Assembly (NCBI RefSeq): GCF_016756615.1 | Contig: NZ_AP023262.1 | Coordinates: 5,953,501-6,017,500 of the forward strand | Direction: 5' to 3' | Length of the DNA stretch: 64,000 nucleotides | Origin: Mesorhizobium sp. L-8-3 | GTDB lineage: Bacteria > Pseudomonadota > Alphaproteobacteria > Rhizobiales > Rhizobiaceae | Shown: piece after piece, positions 1 to 8,980 of the stretch | How positions within the stretch are numbered: position 1 is the stretch's first letter | How the letters are laid out: every line of letters starts with the position of its first letter | Notes under the pieces: generated by a model | What the model saw: the letters and a program-made list of their open reading frames with translations, nothing else | The model's database searches: none | Told to the model about the DNA's origin: nothing | Translations under genes and position numbers: made by a program

Positions 1-1521
1 CATTCGGCGGAGGCGCGCGCTGCAACCATTCTTGCCGGCCTGGGCTTCGATGCCGAAGCGCAGAAGCGACCTGCTTCGTCCTTCTCCGGGGGATGGCGCA
101 TGCGTGTGGCGCTCGCCTCTGTGCTGTTCGCCGAGCCCGATCTCTTGCTGCTCGACGAGCCGACCAACTATCTGGACCTCGAAGGAACGCTGTGGCTCGA
201 GACCTACGTCTCGCGCTATCCGCATGCGGTTCTCCTGATCAGCCACGATCGCGACCTCCTGAACCGCGCCGTCAACTCGATCGTTCATCTCGACCAGAAG
301 AAGCTCACCTTCTGGCGCGGCGGCTACGACCAGTTCGAGCGCCAACGGGCCGAGCAGCAGGCTCTACAGGAGAAGAGCCGCGTCAAGCAGGAGGCGCAAC
401 GCAAGCACCTGCAGTCCTTCGTCGACCGTTTCCGCGCCAAGGCCACGAAGGCCCGCCAGGCGCAATCGCGCATCAAGGCGCTGGAGAAGATGAAGCCGAT
501 CGCGGCGCTCATCGACGACACGGTGCGGCCCTTCAGGTTTCCCGAACCCGTCAAGACCGTCGCGTCGCCGATCATCGCCCTTGACGGCGTCTCTGTCGGC
601 TACCAGCCCGGTCACCCGATCCTGAGAAAGATGTCGCTGCGCATCGATGCCGACGACCGCATCGCCCTGCTCGGCGCCAACGGCAACGGCAAGTCGACCT
701 TTGCCAAGCTGCTTTCCGCCCGGCTGAAGGCGGAGACGGGCACCATGACGGTCGCGCCGGGGCTGAAGGTCTCGATCTTCGCGCAGCATCAGCTCGACGA
801 CCTCAGGCCGGAGGAGAATGCCTATGAGCATGTGCGCCGGCTGATGCCGGACGCGCCGGAATCCAAGGTGCGCGCCCGCGTCGCGCAGTTCGGCCTGGCA
901 ACGGAGAAGATGAATACCGCGGCCAAGGATCTTTCGGGTGGCGAAAAGGCACGACTCCTGATGGGGCTCTCCTCCTTCGAGGGACCGAACCTGTTCATCC
1001 TCGACGAGCCGACCAACCATCTGGACATCGATTCGCGCGAGGCGCTGGTGCATGCGCTCAACGATTTCCCTGGCGCCGTCATCCTCATCTCGCACGACCG
1101 TCACCTGATCGAGGCGACGGCCGATCGGCTGTGGCTGGTCCGCGACGGCTCCGTCCGTCCCTACGACGGCGATCTCGGCGACTATCGCCAGGAGGTGACT
1201 GGCGTCTCGGCCGACCGGAAGGAACGGCGCGAGGCCGACAAGGCGTCGAAGGCGGAACGGCGTCGCGATGCCGCGCAGCGCCGCCAGGCGCTCGAGCCGC
1301 TCGCCAAGCAGATCCGCGCGACCGAGGCCCTGATGGACAGGATCAGGAAACGCATCGACGGCATCGAAGACCAGCTCGCCGATCCGAGGCTCTACGAAAA
1401 GGACCCGAGTGCCGCCACGCAGCTTGCCAAAGAGCGTTCCGACCTGTCCAATGCGCTGGCCGGTCACGAAGAGACCTGGCTCACGCTTTCCGCGGAATAC
1501 GAGGAAGGAATAGCCGAATGA
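1..1521 (+). CDS. ABC-F family ATPase, 5' end cut off by the window
   Basis: The reading frame is open from base 1, so the N-terminus (including the first Walker A) lies outside the window; 506 residues remain. The visible part starts near the first ABC signature (SGGWRMRVALA) followed by LLLLDEPTNYLDL. A charged linker follows, then a complete second ATPase domain with Walker A GANGNGKST, signature LSGGEKARL and Walker B LFILDEPTNHLD. The C-terminus is a charged coiled coil. Tandem ATPase domains without membrane segments define ABC-F proteins, soluble factors acting on the ribosome. The order and the coiled-coil tail fit the YheS/Uup side of the family; the exact subgroup is not decided. 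The stop codon overlaps the next start (ATGA), so the crotonase gene is translationally coupled. Confidence 0.93.
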   Translation, partial: HSAEARAATILAGLGFDAEAQKRPASSFSGGWRMRVALASVLFAEPDLLLLDEPTNYLDLEGTLWLETYVSRYPHAVLLISHDRDLLNRAVNSIVHLDQKKLTFWRGGYDQFERQRAEQQALQEKSRVKQEAQRKHLQSFVDRFRAKATKARQAQSRIKALEKMKPIAALIDDTVRPFRFPEPVKTVASPIIALDGVSVGYQPGHPILRKMSLRIDADDRIALLGANGNGKSTFAKLLSARLKAETGTMTVAPGLKVSIFAQHQLDDLRPEENAYEHVRRLMPDAPESKVRARVAQFGLATEKMNTAAKDLSGGEKARLLMGLSSFEGPNLFILDEPTNHLDIDSREALVHALNDFPGAVILISHDRHLIEATADRLWLVRDGSVRPYDGDLGDYRQEVTGVSADRKERREADKASKAERRRDAAQRRQALEPLAKQIRATEALMDRIRKRIDGIEDQLADPRLYEKDPSAATQLAKERSDLSNALAGHEETWLTLSAEYEEGIAE

Positions 1522-2324
1522 CGATCAGGGTCGAGCAGGACAGCGAGGTCACCATCGTCACGATCGACCGGGCGGAAGCCCGCAACGCGGTCAACCCCGA
1601 CATGGCCCTGGCGCTGTTCAACGCTTTCCTCGCCTTCGAGCGCGACGACAAGCAGAAGGTCGCGGTGCTGACCGGCGTGCCCGGCGTCTTTTCCGCCGGC
1701 TTCGACCTGAAATGGGCGGCCGCCGGCGCCGGCGACACCTGGTTCGCCGAGCATGATCTCGACCGTTCCTTCGACGGGCGTGACGACCATCCGCGCAAGG
1801 GGCCGATGGGGCCGACCCGCTTGCTGCTCTCCAAGCCGGTGATCGGCGCCATCTCCGGCCCTGCCGTGGCGGGCGGCATGGAGCTCGCGCTCTGGTGCGA
1901 CCTGCGCGTCATGGAGCAATCCGCCTATATGGGCGTCTATTGCCGCCGCTGGGGCGTGCCGCTGATCGACGGCGGCACTGTACGCCTGCCGCGCATCGTG
2001 GGTCACGGCAGAGCCATGGACCTGATCCTGACCGGCCGCAAGGTCGAAGCCGAGGAATGCCTCGTCATGGGCCTGGCGAACCGCGTGGTGCCGGACGGCA
2101 CCTCGCTTGCCGCGGCGATCGAACTGGCGCAGGAGCTGACGCGCTTCCCGCAGGCCTGCATGCGCGCCGACCGCCTGTCGGCGATCCGACAATGGTCGCT
2201 CGACCCCGCGCGGGCGCTCGCCGGCGAATGGCGGAGCGCCGAAACCTTCCGCGCGGAGGGTCAGGCAGGGGCCGCTCGCTTCGCTTCCGGCAAGGGCCGG
2301 GGCGGCGATTTCGGAGAAATCTGA
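1518..2324 (+). CDS. Crotonase / enoyl-CoA hydratase family protein
   Basis: 268 residues, the normal length of a crotonase subunit. Both oxyanion-hole stretches are present (FSAGFDLKW near residue 58 and ISGPAVAGGMELALWCD near 112). The glutamate of GGMELA, matching Glu144 of rat enoyl-CoA hydratase, is kept. The position matching Glu164 reads cysteine in GVYCRRWGVP, so classical hydration of 2-enoyl-CoA is doubtful; the protein probably acts on some other acyl-CoA. The start was taken at the ATG overlapping the ABC-F stop. A longer in-frame extension exists upstream but only shadows the ABC-F gene. The substrate cannot be named from sequence. Confidence 0.88.
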   Translation: MTIRVEQDSEVTIVTIDRAEARNAVNPDMALALFNAFLAFERDDKQKVAVLTGVPGVFSAGFDLKWAAAGAGDTWFAEHDLDRSFDGRDDHPRKGPMGPTRLLLSKPVIGAISGPAVAGGMELALWCDLRVMEQSAYMGVYCRRWGVPLIDGGTVRLPRIVGHGRAMDLILTGRKVEAEECLVMGLANRVVPDGTSLAAAIELAQELTRFPQACMRADRLSAIRQWSLDPARALAGEWRSAETFRAEGQAGAARFASGKGRGGDFGEI

Positions 2325-2332
2325 GGCGTGCC

Positions 2333-2929
2333 ATGCATGGCGGCCCGTCTTACCCATCCGTTGCCGTCCTGATGTGGGCGGTGCGGCGCACGCGCATGCT
2401 GCGCCGGATGAAGCAGAGCCACCTCGCCGAATTGCTGGGCGTTGGCCAATCGTCGCTCTCCAAATGGGAAAGCGGCAGGCATAGGCCGCCGCATGATGCG
2501 CTCGATGCGCTGGCGCACTTCGCCGCGGCCGTGCCCGATGAAGCCTCGGGAGCGATCCTGAAGCGACTGGTCGAGCAATCCGGCCGAGCGATCCATCTCG
2601 TCTGCGACACGACGCATCGACTGCTTGCGGCCTCGCCGGCGCGGCGCGCTGAATGGCATCTGCCCGAGGACGGTATCGGCGAGCCGATGTGGAGATACGC
2701 CACGCCGGAGATCCGCCGTGCCGAGCAGCAGCTCGGCGCGCTCGGCTGGTTCGAACGCGGCAACGTCGCCGTGTTCTTCAAAACCAGCGGACAGCCCGGC
2801 CCGCTGGTCTCGATCCGGCCCGGCACCGTCCTGTGGGAGAGATTGCCGGTTGGCGGTTCCGGCTGCGGTCGCCTGGTGACGACGCTCGATCCGACCGAGG
2901 CTCCACCCGACAATGCGAGGGCTATCTAG
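2333..2929 (+). CDS. XRE-type helix-turn-helix regulator with C-terminal sensor-like domain
   Basis: 198 residues. Residues about 15-70 form a Cro/C1-type helix-turn-helix with the pattern LAELLGVGQSSLSKWESG. The rest (about 80-190) reads like a small PAS-like fold (LVCDTTHRLLAASPARR) that could bind a ligand, but no family is recognised with certainty. The gene starts 8 bases after the crotonase stop, so the two are probably co-transcribed and the regulator may control this small operon. A second in-frame ATG at 2372 (MWAVRR) would also give an intact HTH. Confidence 0.8.
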   Translation: MHGGPSYPSVAVLMWAVRRTRMLRRMKQSHLAELLGVGQSSLSKWESGRHRPPHDALDALAHFAAAVPDEASGAILKRLVEQSGRAIHLVCDTTHRLLAASPARRAEWHLPEDGIGEPMWRYATPEIRRAEQQLGALGWFERGNVAVFFKTSGQPGPLVSIRPGTVLWERLPVGGSGCGRLVTTLDPTEAPPDNARAI

Positions 2930-2996
2930 CGGCGCCGACTGATCAACAAGCGTCTCCTGGACGCCCGACCTGCTTCCGACGCGAAAGGAGTGAACC

Positions 2997-3950
2997 ATGC
3001 CGCGTCCCAGCGACCCGAACCGGTGGCCTGACCTGCCCTATGCCGCATGGAAGGAAACACGTGACACGCTGCATTTGTGGACCCAGATCGTCGGCAAGAT
3101 CCGGCTGAAATATGAACCCTGGCTGAACCATTCCTGGCATGTGCCGCTCTATGTGACGGCGCGCGGCCTGACGACGTCGCCCATCCCCGGAGGCGCGCGC
3201 GCCTTCCAGATCGATTTCGACTTTATCGACCATCTGCTGTGGGTGCGCACGAGCGACGGCCACCTTCGCCAGATCATACTGGCACCGAAACCCGTGGCCG
3301 ACTTCTACGACGAGGTGGGAATCGCCCTTGCCGAACTCGGGCTCGACATGGACATCACGACGATACCGTCCGAGATTCCCGACGGCATTCCGTTCGATCA
3401 GGATCGAACGCACGCTTCCTACGATCCCGATCATGCCAATCGCTTCTGGCGCATTCTGCTTTCCACCCACGAGGTCCTTTCGCGCTTCCGCACCGGCTTT
3501 CTCGGCAAGGTGAGCCCGGTGCATTTCTTCTGGGGAAGCTTCGATCTGGCCGTGACCCGTTTTTCGGGCAGGACGGCCCCGCTCCATCCCGGCGGGGTGC
3601 CCAATCTCCCCGATGCAGTGGCCCGCGAAGCTTATTCCCACGAAGTTTCCAGCGCCGGTTTCTGGCCGGGCAGCAGCGGCCCGGTGGAGTATGCGGCGTT
3701 CTATTCCTATGCCTATCCGACGCCGGACGGCTTTGCGGCGGCGAGCGTCCGGCCGGCAGCCGCGTTCTTCTCCAAGGAGCTCGGCGAATTCATCCTTCCT
3801 TATGACGCGGTGCGCACGGCAACGGATCCTGATCAGAGCCTGATGGAATTTCTCGAAAGCACCTACGAAGCCGCGGCAAATCTCGGTAGTTGGGATCGGA
3901 TCGGCCTGGAATGCGGGTTGGGTGCGCCAGGGCGGCCGAGGCTCGTTTAG
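2997..3950 (+). CDS. DUF5996 family protein
   Basis: 317 residues, preceded by a good ribosome site (AAAGGAG about 7 bases before the ATG). The N-terminus has the hallmark of DUF5996: WPDLPYAAWKETRDTLHLW followed by QIVGKIRL and the LYVTARGLTTSPIP block. Later conserved blocks include VHFFWGSFDLAVTRFSGR and SHEVSSAGFWPGS. There is no signal peptide or membrane segment, so it should be cytosolic. The family is widespread but has no known biochemical role. It stands alone between the XRE regulator and the TPR gene. Confidence 0.85.
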   Translation: MPRPSDPNRWPDLPYAAWKETRDTLHLWTQIVGKIRLKYEPWLNHSWHVPLYVTARGLTTSPIPGGARAFQIDFDFIDHLLWVRTSDGHLRQIILAPKPVADFYDEVGIALAELGLDMDITTIPSEIPDGIPFDQDRTHASYDPDHANRFWRILLSTHEVLSRFRTGFLGKVSPVHFFWGSFDLAVTRFSGRTAPLHPGGVPNLPDAVAREAYSHEVSSAGFWPGSSGPVEYAAFYSYAYPTPDGFAAASVRPAAAFFSKELGEFILPYDAVRTATDPDQSLMEFLESTYEAAANLGSWDRIGLECGLGAPGRPRLV

Positions 3951-4182
3951 TGCTCCCGGAGCTGTAGCACTGACCGACAATCCTGGGCGGTTTTCGGAAG
4001 CGCGATGCGTGAGGAATGGGAAGACCGTGACCCGGCGCGGCCATGCCCGCAGCAGCGATGACCCAGCGGTCGCGCTGAATCGTCAATTGATTTGCCAAGA
4101 AAGCCTTTCGGGAAGATCATTGGATTTGGGCAGTCGTAAGCAATAGAGACCTGCTGTCGCGCAAGCATGCAAGGAGGCTTAC

Positions 4183-5934
4183 ATGAGACTGTATAATATA
4201 CTTCAAGTTGCAGGATTGCCGACGCTTGTTTTCGCCGGATTCGGGGTTGGTGCAGCCGTTGCGGATTTTGGTGTCACCGAAGTTCCCGAGGCCATCGCCG
4301 CGGCTCCCCATTGCATGGCTGCCAACCTTCCCTCCCAGGGCTTGTCGCCTGAGGCGATCAAGGCCTACGAGGGAGCCGACCCGCCGCTGTGGAACGATCT
4401 CGGTTCTCTGACATATCCGATCAGCACCAAGAACAGCGAGGCGCAGAGCTATTTCCAGCAAGGGCTCAGGCAGACCGCCAATTTCAATCACGCGGAAGCC
4501 AGGCGCGCTTTCGGCAAGGCGCAACGCCTGGATCCGAGCTGCGCCATGTGCTTCCTCGGTGAGGCGCTCGTGCTTGGCCCGAACGTCAACGTGCCGATGG
4601 ACCCGGCCGCGAATGCGCCGGCGATCGCTGCGCTCAAGAAAGCGCAGGCGCTCGCGTCCGGAGCGAGCGAGAAGGAAAGGGAACTGATCGAAGCGGTGGC
4701 GACGCGATATTCGGAGGATCCGGCCGCAGAACGCCCCAAACTCGACGCGTCCTTCGCTGACGCCATGGCTGCCCTTTCGGACAAATATCCGGACGATCTC
4801 GAACTGGCGGTGCTGGCAGCCGAAGCGGCAATGGATACCCAGCCGTGGGACTATTGGGAACCGGGCGGCAAGGAGCCCAAAGGCCGTACCGCTGATGTCC
4901 AGAAGCGGCTGGAAGGCGTGCTCGCCAAGGCTCCCGACCACCCCTGGGCGATTCATCTCTACATTCATCTCGTTGAAGCCTCGGACCGGCCCGAACGCGC
5001 CGAGCCTTATGCCGATCGGCTTGCAGCGCTCATGCCTGGCGCCGGACACATCGTCCATATGCCCAGCCACATCTATTATCGTATCGGGCGCTATGCCGAT
5101 TCACTCGAGGCCAACAAGGCAGCCTCCAAGGCGGACGAGACATACATTGCTGAGACAGGCGCAGTCGGCGTCTATCCGATCGGGTATTATTCGCACAACG
5201 TGCATTTCGTCCTGGTCTCGGCGCAGCTTCTCGGCGACGCCGAGACCGTGCTCGCCGAAGCCGACAAACTCGACAAGTGGCTGAGCAACGACGTCGCGAC
5301 AGCGGTGCCCATTGCGCAGCCTGTGAAGGCAGCCCCGTATTTCGCACGGGCGCAATATGCCGACCCGGACACGGTTCTGGCCATGCCCGACCCGCCCGGC
5401 GCGCCGCCCTATGTGAAGGCGATGTGGCACTATGCCAGAGGGACGGCATTCGCGGCCAAGAAGGACGTGGCCGGCGCACGCACCGAGGCCGATGCCATTC
5501 ACCGCATCGCCCAGGAGACGGACTGGTCGGTCCTTGACGCCTGGGCTGTCCCCGCTCGCCCGGTTCTGGAGGTGGCCGAAGACGTGGTCCGCGCTCGCGC
5601 TTCGCAGGCAGAGGGCAAAGACAACGATGCGATCGGCCACTGGCGGAAGGCTGCCGAAGCCGAAGACACCATCCCCTATATGGAGCCGCCCTTCTGGTAT
5701 TATCCGGTGAGGCAGTCTCTCGGTGCAGCGCTCCTCAAGACCGGCAAGCCCGATGAGGCACAGAAGGAATTCGAGGCCGCGCTTGAACACGTCCGAGGCA
5801 GCGCCTGGGCGCTCTACGGCCTCCAGCAGACGGCCAAGGCGAGAGGAGATGCGGCAGGTGCAAGCAAAGCCACCGAGGAGTTCGAGAAGGCCTGGCGCGG
5901 CGATCCCGGCCTGCTCACGCTCGATCGCCTGTGA
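4183..5934 (+). CDS. Exported tetratricopeptide-repeat protein with conserved Cys/His motifs
   Basis: 583 residues with a near-consensus ribosome site (AAGGAGG, 4171-4177, five bases before the ATG). The N-terminus has a hydrophobic stretch ending near residue 30, which looks like a signal sequence. TPR-like helices start near residue 84 (AQSYFQQGLRQTANFNHAEA). The family hallmarks are visible: a CxxC at C120/C123 in DPSCAMCFLGEALVLGPN, HIVHMPSHIYYRIGRY (H289, H292, H296) and YYSHNVHF (H338, H341). Such a motif set suggests metal binding or catalysis rather than a pure scaffold, but no function is known. A C-terminal TPR block (residues about 500-570) closes the protein. It stands alone, with a 232-base gap upstream. 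Confidence 0.75.
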   Translation: MRLYNILQVAGLPTLVFAGFGVGAAVADFGVTEVPEAIAAAPHCMAANLPSQGLSPEAIKAYEGADPPLWNDLGSLTYPISTKNSEAQSYFQQGLRQTANFNHAEARRAFGKAQRLDPSCAMCFLGEALVLGPNVNVPMDPAANAPAIAALKKAQALASGASEKERELIEAVATRYSEDPAAERPKLDASFADAMAALSDKYPDDLELAVLAAEAAMDTQPWDYWEPGGKEPKGRTADVQKRLEGVLAKAPDHPWAIHLYIHLVEASDRPERAEPYADRLAALMPGAGHIVHMPSHIYYRIGRYADSLEANKAASKADETYIAETGAVGVYPIGYYSHNVHFVLVSAQLLGDAETVLAEADKLDKWLSNDVATAVPIAQPVKAAPYFARAQYADPDTVLAMPDPPGAPPYVKAMWHYARGTAFAAKKDVAGARTEADAIHRIAQETDWSVLDAWAVPARPVLEVAEDVVRARASQAEGKDNDAIGHWRKAAEAEDTIPYMEPPFWYYPVRQSLGAALLKTGKPDEAQKEFEAALEHVRGSAWALYGLQQTAKARGDAAGASKATEEFEKAWRGDPGLLTLDRL

Positions 5935-6015
5935 GGCAATCCTGTCGAATGCCGCTCCGGTGCTGAATGCCGAGACGACGGTCGATCAGCCGGAGGCGGC
6001 ATCGCGGCTCGTTGG

Positions 6016-6185
6016 GGCCCAAGCCGCGGCCTTGGGCCGAAGAGCAATGCCGTAGCTCCGGAGTGTCGGAACGTTCTTTTGCGCGCCCAATGGATGCGAG
6101 AGAAGATACCCGGCTAGGCCTGTGCGAGTCGCGTCTGCCGGGTTTCAGGCTGTCAAGATAGTGCGAGGATGGCTCACCCTCGCAC
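6016..6185. terminator. Two hairpins in the convergent gap between the TPR and DUF2076 genes
   Basis: Two perfect 8-bp stems lie in the 265-base gap. The first is 6016-6023 pairing with 6031-6038 (GGCCCAAG/CTTGGGCC). The second is 6161-6168 pairing with 6178-6185 (GTGCGAGG/CCTCGCAC). Neither has a clear T-run, so they are weak or factor-assisted terminators at best; the position between converging genes supports that role. Nothing else was seen in the gap. Confidence 0.4.
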
Positions 6186-6199
6186 CGGTTCCGTGGCGA

Positions 6200-6745
6200 T
6201 CAGAACTCCATGTCGCCGAAGCCGCCGTCGTCAGCGCCGGCATCATCGGCTCCAGCATCCTCCTCGGCGGCCTGAGCTTCGTTTCCACCGAACATGCCGG
6301 CAATGGCGTTGCCCAGAAGCACGCCGCCGGCAACGCCCATCGCGGTCTGGGCAGCGCCGGCAAGGAAACCGCCGCCACGCGCGGGCTGCGCCGGAGGCGC
6401 GGCATATTGCCCACCGAAGGCGGGACCGCCGCCCCCGACGCGCGGCACGGAGCCCGAACGCGCCGGTCGGCGACCGTCACCGAACAGCCCGGAGAATAGC
6501 CCGCCGGAGGATTGCGGCACACGCGCTGCCTCGGCCTCCAGTTCCGCGATCCTTGCCTGAGCGGCTTCGAGCGCCTGCTCCTGCACCACAATGGTCTGGG
6601 CCATGTAGTAAGGCGCGCCGGGCTGCTGAGCGATCTGGCCGCGGATGAAATCTTCCGCCTGGGGGTCGCGCGAAGGCGACTGGCGCTCGACGGCTGCTAG
6701 CTTGCCGAAGAGGCTCTCGATTGCGTGCTGGTCGTTCCTGTCCAT
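6200..6745 (-). CDS. DUF2076 domain-containing protein
   Basis: 181 residues. The N-terminal block (MDRNDQHAIESLFGKL, followed by DFIRGQIAQQPGAPYYMAQT and a short coiled coil) is the DUF2076 signature. The middle is Gly/Ala/Pro-rich (GGFLAGAAQTAMGVAGGVLLG resembles a glycine-zipper segment). The tail is acidic (EEDAGADDAGADDGG), a usual layout for this family. No function is known; a surface or periplasmic role has been guessed for related proteins. The start chosen is the ATG at 6745, where homology begins. It lies 29 bases downstream of the BI-1 gene on the same strand, so the two are probably co-transcribed. Confidence 0.82.
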   Translation of the reverse strand: MDRNDQHAIESLFGKLAAVERQSPSRDPQAEDFIRGQIAQQPGAPYYMAQTIVVQEQALEAAQARIAELEAEAARVPQSSGGLFSGLFGDGRRPARSGSVPRVGGGGPAFGGQYAAPPAQPARGGGFLAGAAQTAMGVAGGVLLGNAIAGMFGGNEAQAAEEDAGADDAGADDGGFGDMEF

Positions 6746-6774
6746 GGTGCGTTGCTTTCCTTTGCTCGTCAGTA

Positions 6775-7491
6775 CTATTCGCGCTCGCCGGTGAAGTGGA
6801 GCAGCAGCTGGAAGATGTTGATGAAATTCAGATAGAGCGAGAAGGCTCCGAAGACCGCAAGCTTCTGCCGGGAGTCGGAGTCGAAATTCTCCGCATACTG
6901 TTCCTTGATCGTCTGTGTGTCCCAGGCGGTCAGGCCCAGGAATACGAAGATGCCGAGCACCGAAATGGCGAACTGCAAAGCCGAAGAGCCCAGGAAGATG
7001 TTGACCAGGCTGGCGATCACCACTCCGATCAGGCCCATGATCAGGAAGGACGAGAAGCGGGTGAGGTCCGACCTGGTCGTGTAGCCGTAGAGGCTGGTGG
7101 CGCCGAACATCGTGGCCGCGATGAAGAAGGTTCGTGCGATCGAGGTGCCGGTGAAAACCAGGAACACCGAAGCGAGCGAGAGCCCCATGACAGCGCAGAA
7201 AGCCCAGAACATCATCTGCGCGCCGGATGCCGTCATCGTCTGGATGCGGAAGGAAAACAGGAAAACGAAAGCGAGCGGAGCCAGCATCACCACCCATTTG
7301 AGCGGCGTGGAGAAGATCGGCACATAGAGCGCCGGGACCGAGGCGACGGTGAATGCCACGACGCCCGTCAGCACCAGGCCGAGCGCCATATAGTTGTAGA
7401 CGCGCAGCATATGCTGCCGCAGGCCCTCGTCGAAGAGCGCGTCGCTGCGCGCACCAAAGCCCGCGCGATAGCCGTAGTCGGGAGTGTTCAT
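6775..7491 (-). CDS. Bax inhibitor-1 / YccA family membrane protein
   Basis: 238 residues, with about seven hydrophobic segments and a short polar N-terminus (MNTPDYGYRAGFGARSDALF). The order MLRVYNYMALGLVLTG, FAFCAVMGLSLASVF, MFGATSLYGYTTRSDL and FLGLTAWDTQTIKEQY is typical of bacterial BI-1/YccA proteins of the inner membrane. Family members act as pH-gated calcium leak channels or modulate FtsH; which applies here cannot be told. The gene precedes DUF2076 on the minus strand and follows the anti-sigma gene after 26 bases. Confidence 0.92.
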   Translation of the reverse strand: MNTPDYGYRAGFGARSDALFDEGLRQHMLRVYNYMALGLVLTGVVAFTVASVPALYVPIFSTPLKWVVMLAPLAFVFLFSFRIQTMTASGAQMMFWAFCAVMGLSLASVFLVFTGTSIARTFFIAATMFGATSLYGYTTRSDLTRFSSFLIMGLIGVVIASLVNIFLGSSALQFAISVLGIFVFLGLTAWDTQTIKEQYAENFDSDSRQKLAVFGAFSLYLNFINIFQLLLHFTGERE

Positions 7492-7517
7492 CCAGGGTCT
7501 CCTGTCGGATGGTCGGT

Positions 7518-8291
7518 TCAGTGGAGTGTATCGAAAAGCCGCTTGGCCGCGCGTTCCAGCTTGTGCGGATCGCCCGTCGCCACCAGGGCGTAGGCGACCT
7601 CGCCGATCTGGAAATAGGCGGCCCAGGCCTCGCCTGCCGGCACCAAGGTGGGCCGCACGACGTCGAAGCTTCCGGGACGTACGGCGAAGAGCGAAACCGG
7701 CCCGAACTGCCTTGTACCCACGGCCATCTCGACGCTCGGTCCGAAGCGGGACGGGTAGATCTGCACGTCGCGCACGTCCCAGTCGCCGGGCAGATCCGGC
7801 ATGACGATCGCCGTGGCCGAACGGATCTCGACCGGATCGTAGTCCGTCACTTCCGGCTGGGAGCTCATGGAGGCGCGCAGCACCGAGGTGCCGTGCGCGC
7901 GTATGGCGTCCTCGACATAGGCAGGTGGCGGCATCGAAGCGACCACCTCCGTGACGGCGATCGGCAATGCAATCTCATGGGCGAGCCAGCCGGCAGCGAC
8001 GAAGGCGAGCACGGCAGCAGCGCGCTGCAACGCGCCGAAGAGACGGCGGCGCGACAGGCCCCGCTCCAGCCGACGCGCCGCCTCGGCTGTCGCCGGGCGC
8101 GGCATACCGCGCACGCCCGCAAGCGCGACGCGCAATTCATCGCGCGTCCTCAGGTCCGCCATCACCCGTGCCGCCGTCTCGGGGCGGACAGACAGGAACG
8201 CTTCAACCTCGATGCGGCGGGTGACGTCGAGTTGATCGTCGACATAGGCATCGAGATCGGCATCGGTGACGGGATCGAGAACGTCACTCAT
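7518..8291 (-). CDS. Membrane-bound anti-sigma factor
   Basis: 257 residues from the ATG at 8291, which overlaps the end of the sigma gene by 8 bases. A TTG five codons upstream is possible but less likely. The N-terminal 70 residues (LDAYVDDQLD, then EVEAFLSVRPETAARV and LRTRDELRVAL) resemble the sigma-binding domain of ECF anti-sigma factors, without the HxxxCxxC zinc motif. One transmembrane helix follows near residues 86-107 (AAAVLAFVAAGWLAHEI). The C-terminal 150 residues would be periplasmic and probably sense the signal. Overlap with the sigma gene is the usual arrangement for such a pair. Confidence 0.85.
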   Translation of the reverse strand: MSDVLDPVTDADLDAYVDDQLDVTRRIEVEAFLSVRPETAARVMADLRTRDELRVALAGVRGMPRPATAEAARRLERGLSRRRLFGALQRAAAVLAFVAAGWLAHEIALPIAVTEVVASMPPPAYVEDAIRAHGTSVLRASMSSQPEVTDYDPVEIRSATAIVMPDLPGDWDVRDVQIYPSRFGPSVEMAVGTRQFGPVSLFAVRPGSFDVVRPTLVPAGEAWAAYFQIGEVAYALVATGDPHKLERAAKRLFDTLH

Positions 8292-8817
8292 CGCTGCCTC
8301 TGACAACCCTGAGGTGCCTGACCCTGGCCGGCGAAGTTTCCTCCAACTCGCGCAAGGCGGCGCGCGCCCGGCCGATGCGCGACATCAACGTCCCGAGCGG
8401 AATGGCGAGAGCTTCGGCCGCCTCCTGGTAGGAAAGTCCTTCGATCGCGACGAGATGCAGCGCCGCGCGCTGCTCTTCGCTGAGCCCTAGAAAAGCTTCG
8501 CGAAGCTGGGTGAGACGAAGCGAATGCTCCTGGGGCGCGTCGAGGAAAGCGTCGGCCAGTTCGCCGGCCCGTTCGATGCGGATGGCTTCGGCCCGTCGGC
8601 TGCGTTTGCCGTCGACGAAGGTGTTGTGCAGGATCGACAGCAGCCAGGCGCGAAGATTGCCGCCGTGGCGAAAGCTGGCGCGTCGCTCATAGGCGCGCAC
8701 CAGCGCATCCTGCACCAGGTCTTCCGCGTCGGCGCTGTCACGCGTCAGCGAGCGGGCATAGCGCCGCAGCGCCCCTAACTGGCCGAGCACGTCGAAGGCT
8801 GACTTCCCGAGTTTCAT
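8284..8817 (-). CDS. ECF-type RNA polymerase sigma factor
   Basis: 177 residues, containing only regions 2 and 4, as in ECF sigma factors. Region 2 (about residues 18-75) has DAEDLVQDALVRAYERRASF and NLRAWLLSILHNTF. Region 4 (about 103-158) has LSEEQRAALHLVAIEGLSYQEAAEA, cut here before the recognition helix. It is presumably held at the membrane by the anti-sigma factor encoded next to it and released by an envelope signal; its regulon is unknown. No promoter resembling a self-recognition site was identified upstream. Confidence 0.92.
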   Translation of the reverse strand: MKLGKSAFDVLGQLGALRRYARSLTRDSADAEDLVQDALVRAYERRASFRHGGNLRAWLLSILHNTFVDGKRSRRAEAIRIERAGELADAFLDAPQEHSLRLTQLREAFLGLSEEQRAALHLVAIEGLSYQEAAEALAIPLGTLMSRIGRARAALRELEETSPARVRHLRVVRGSDE

Positions 8818-8980
8818 GGCCCGTATACGGAACTGCGGGCGCGCCTAATCCCCGGGTGCGTAGATTCTTCTGGCGGCCTCGTGATGCCGCGCAGTTGTGG
8901 ACTTGCAGCACGGGTTTCATCGTCCGGACGCGGATACGATTTGCCGCACACCGAATCGAGCCTACGCGGGCGTCGCCCTT

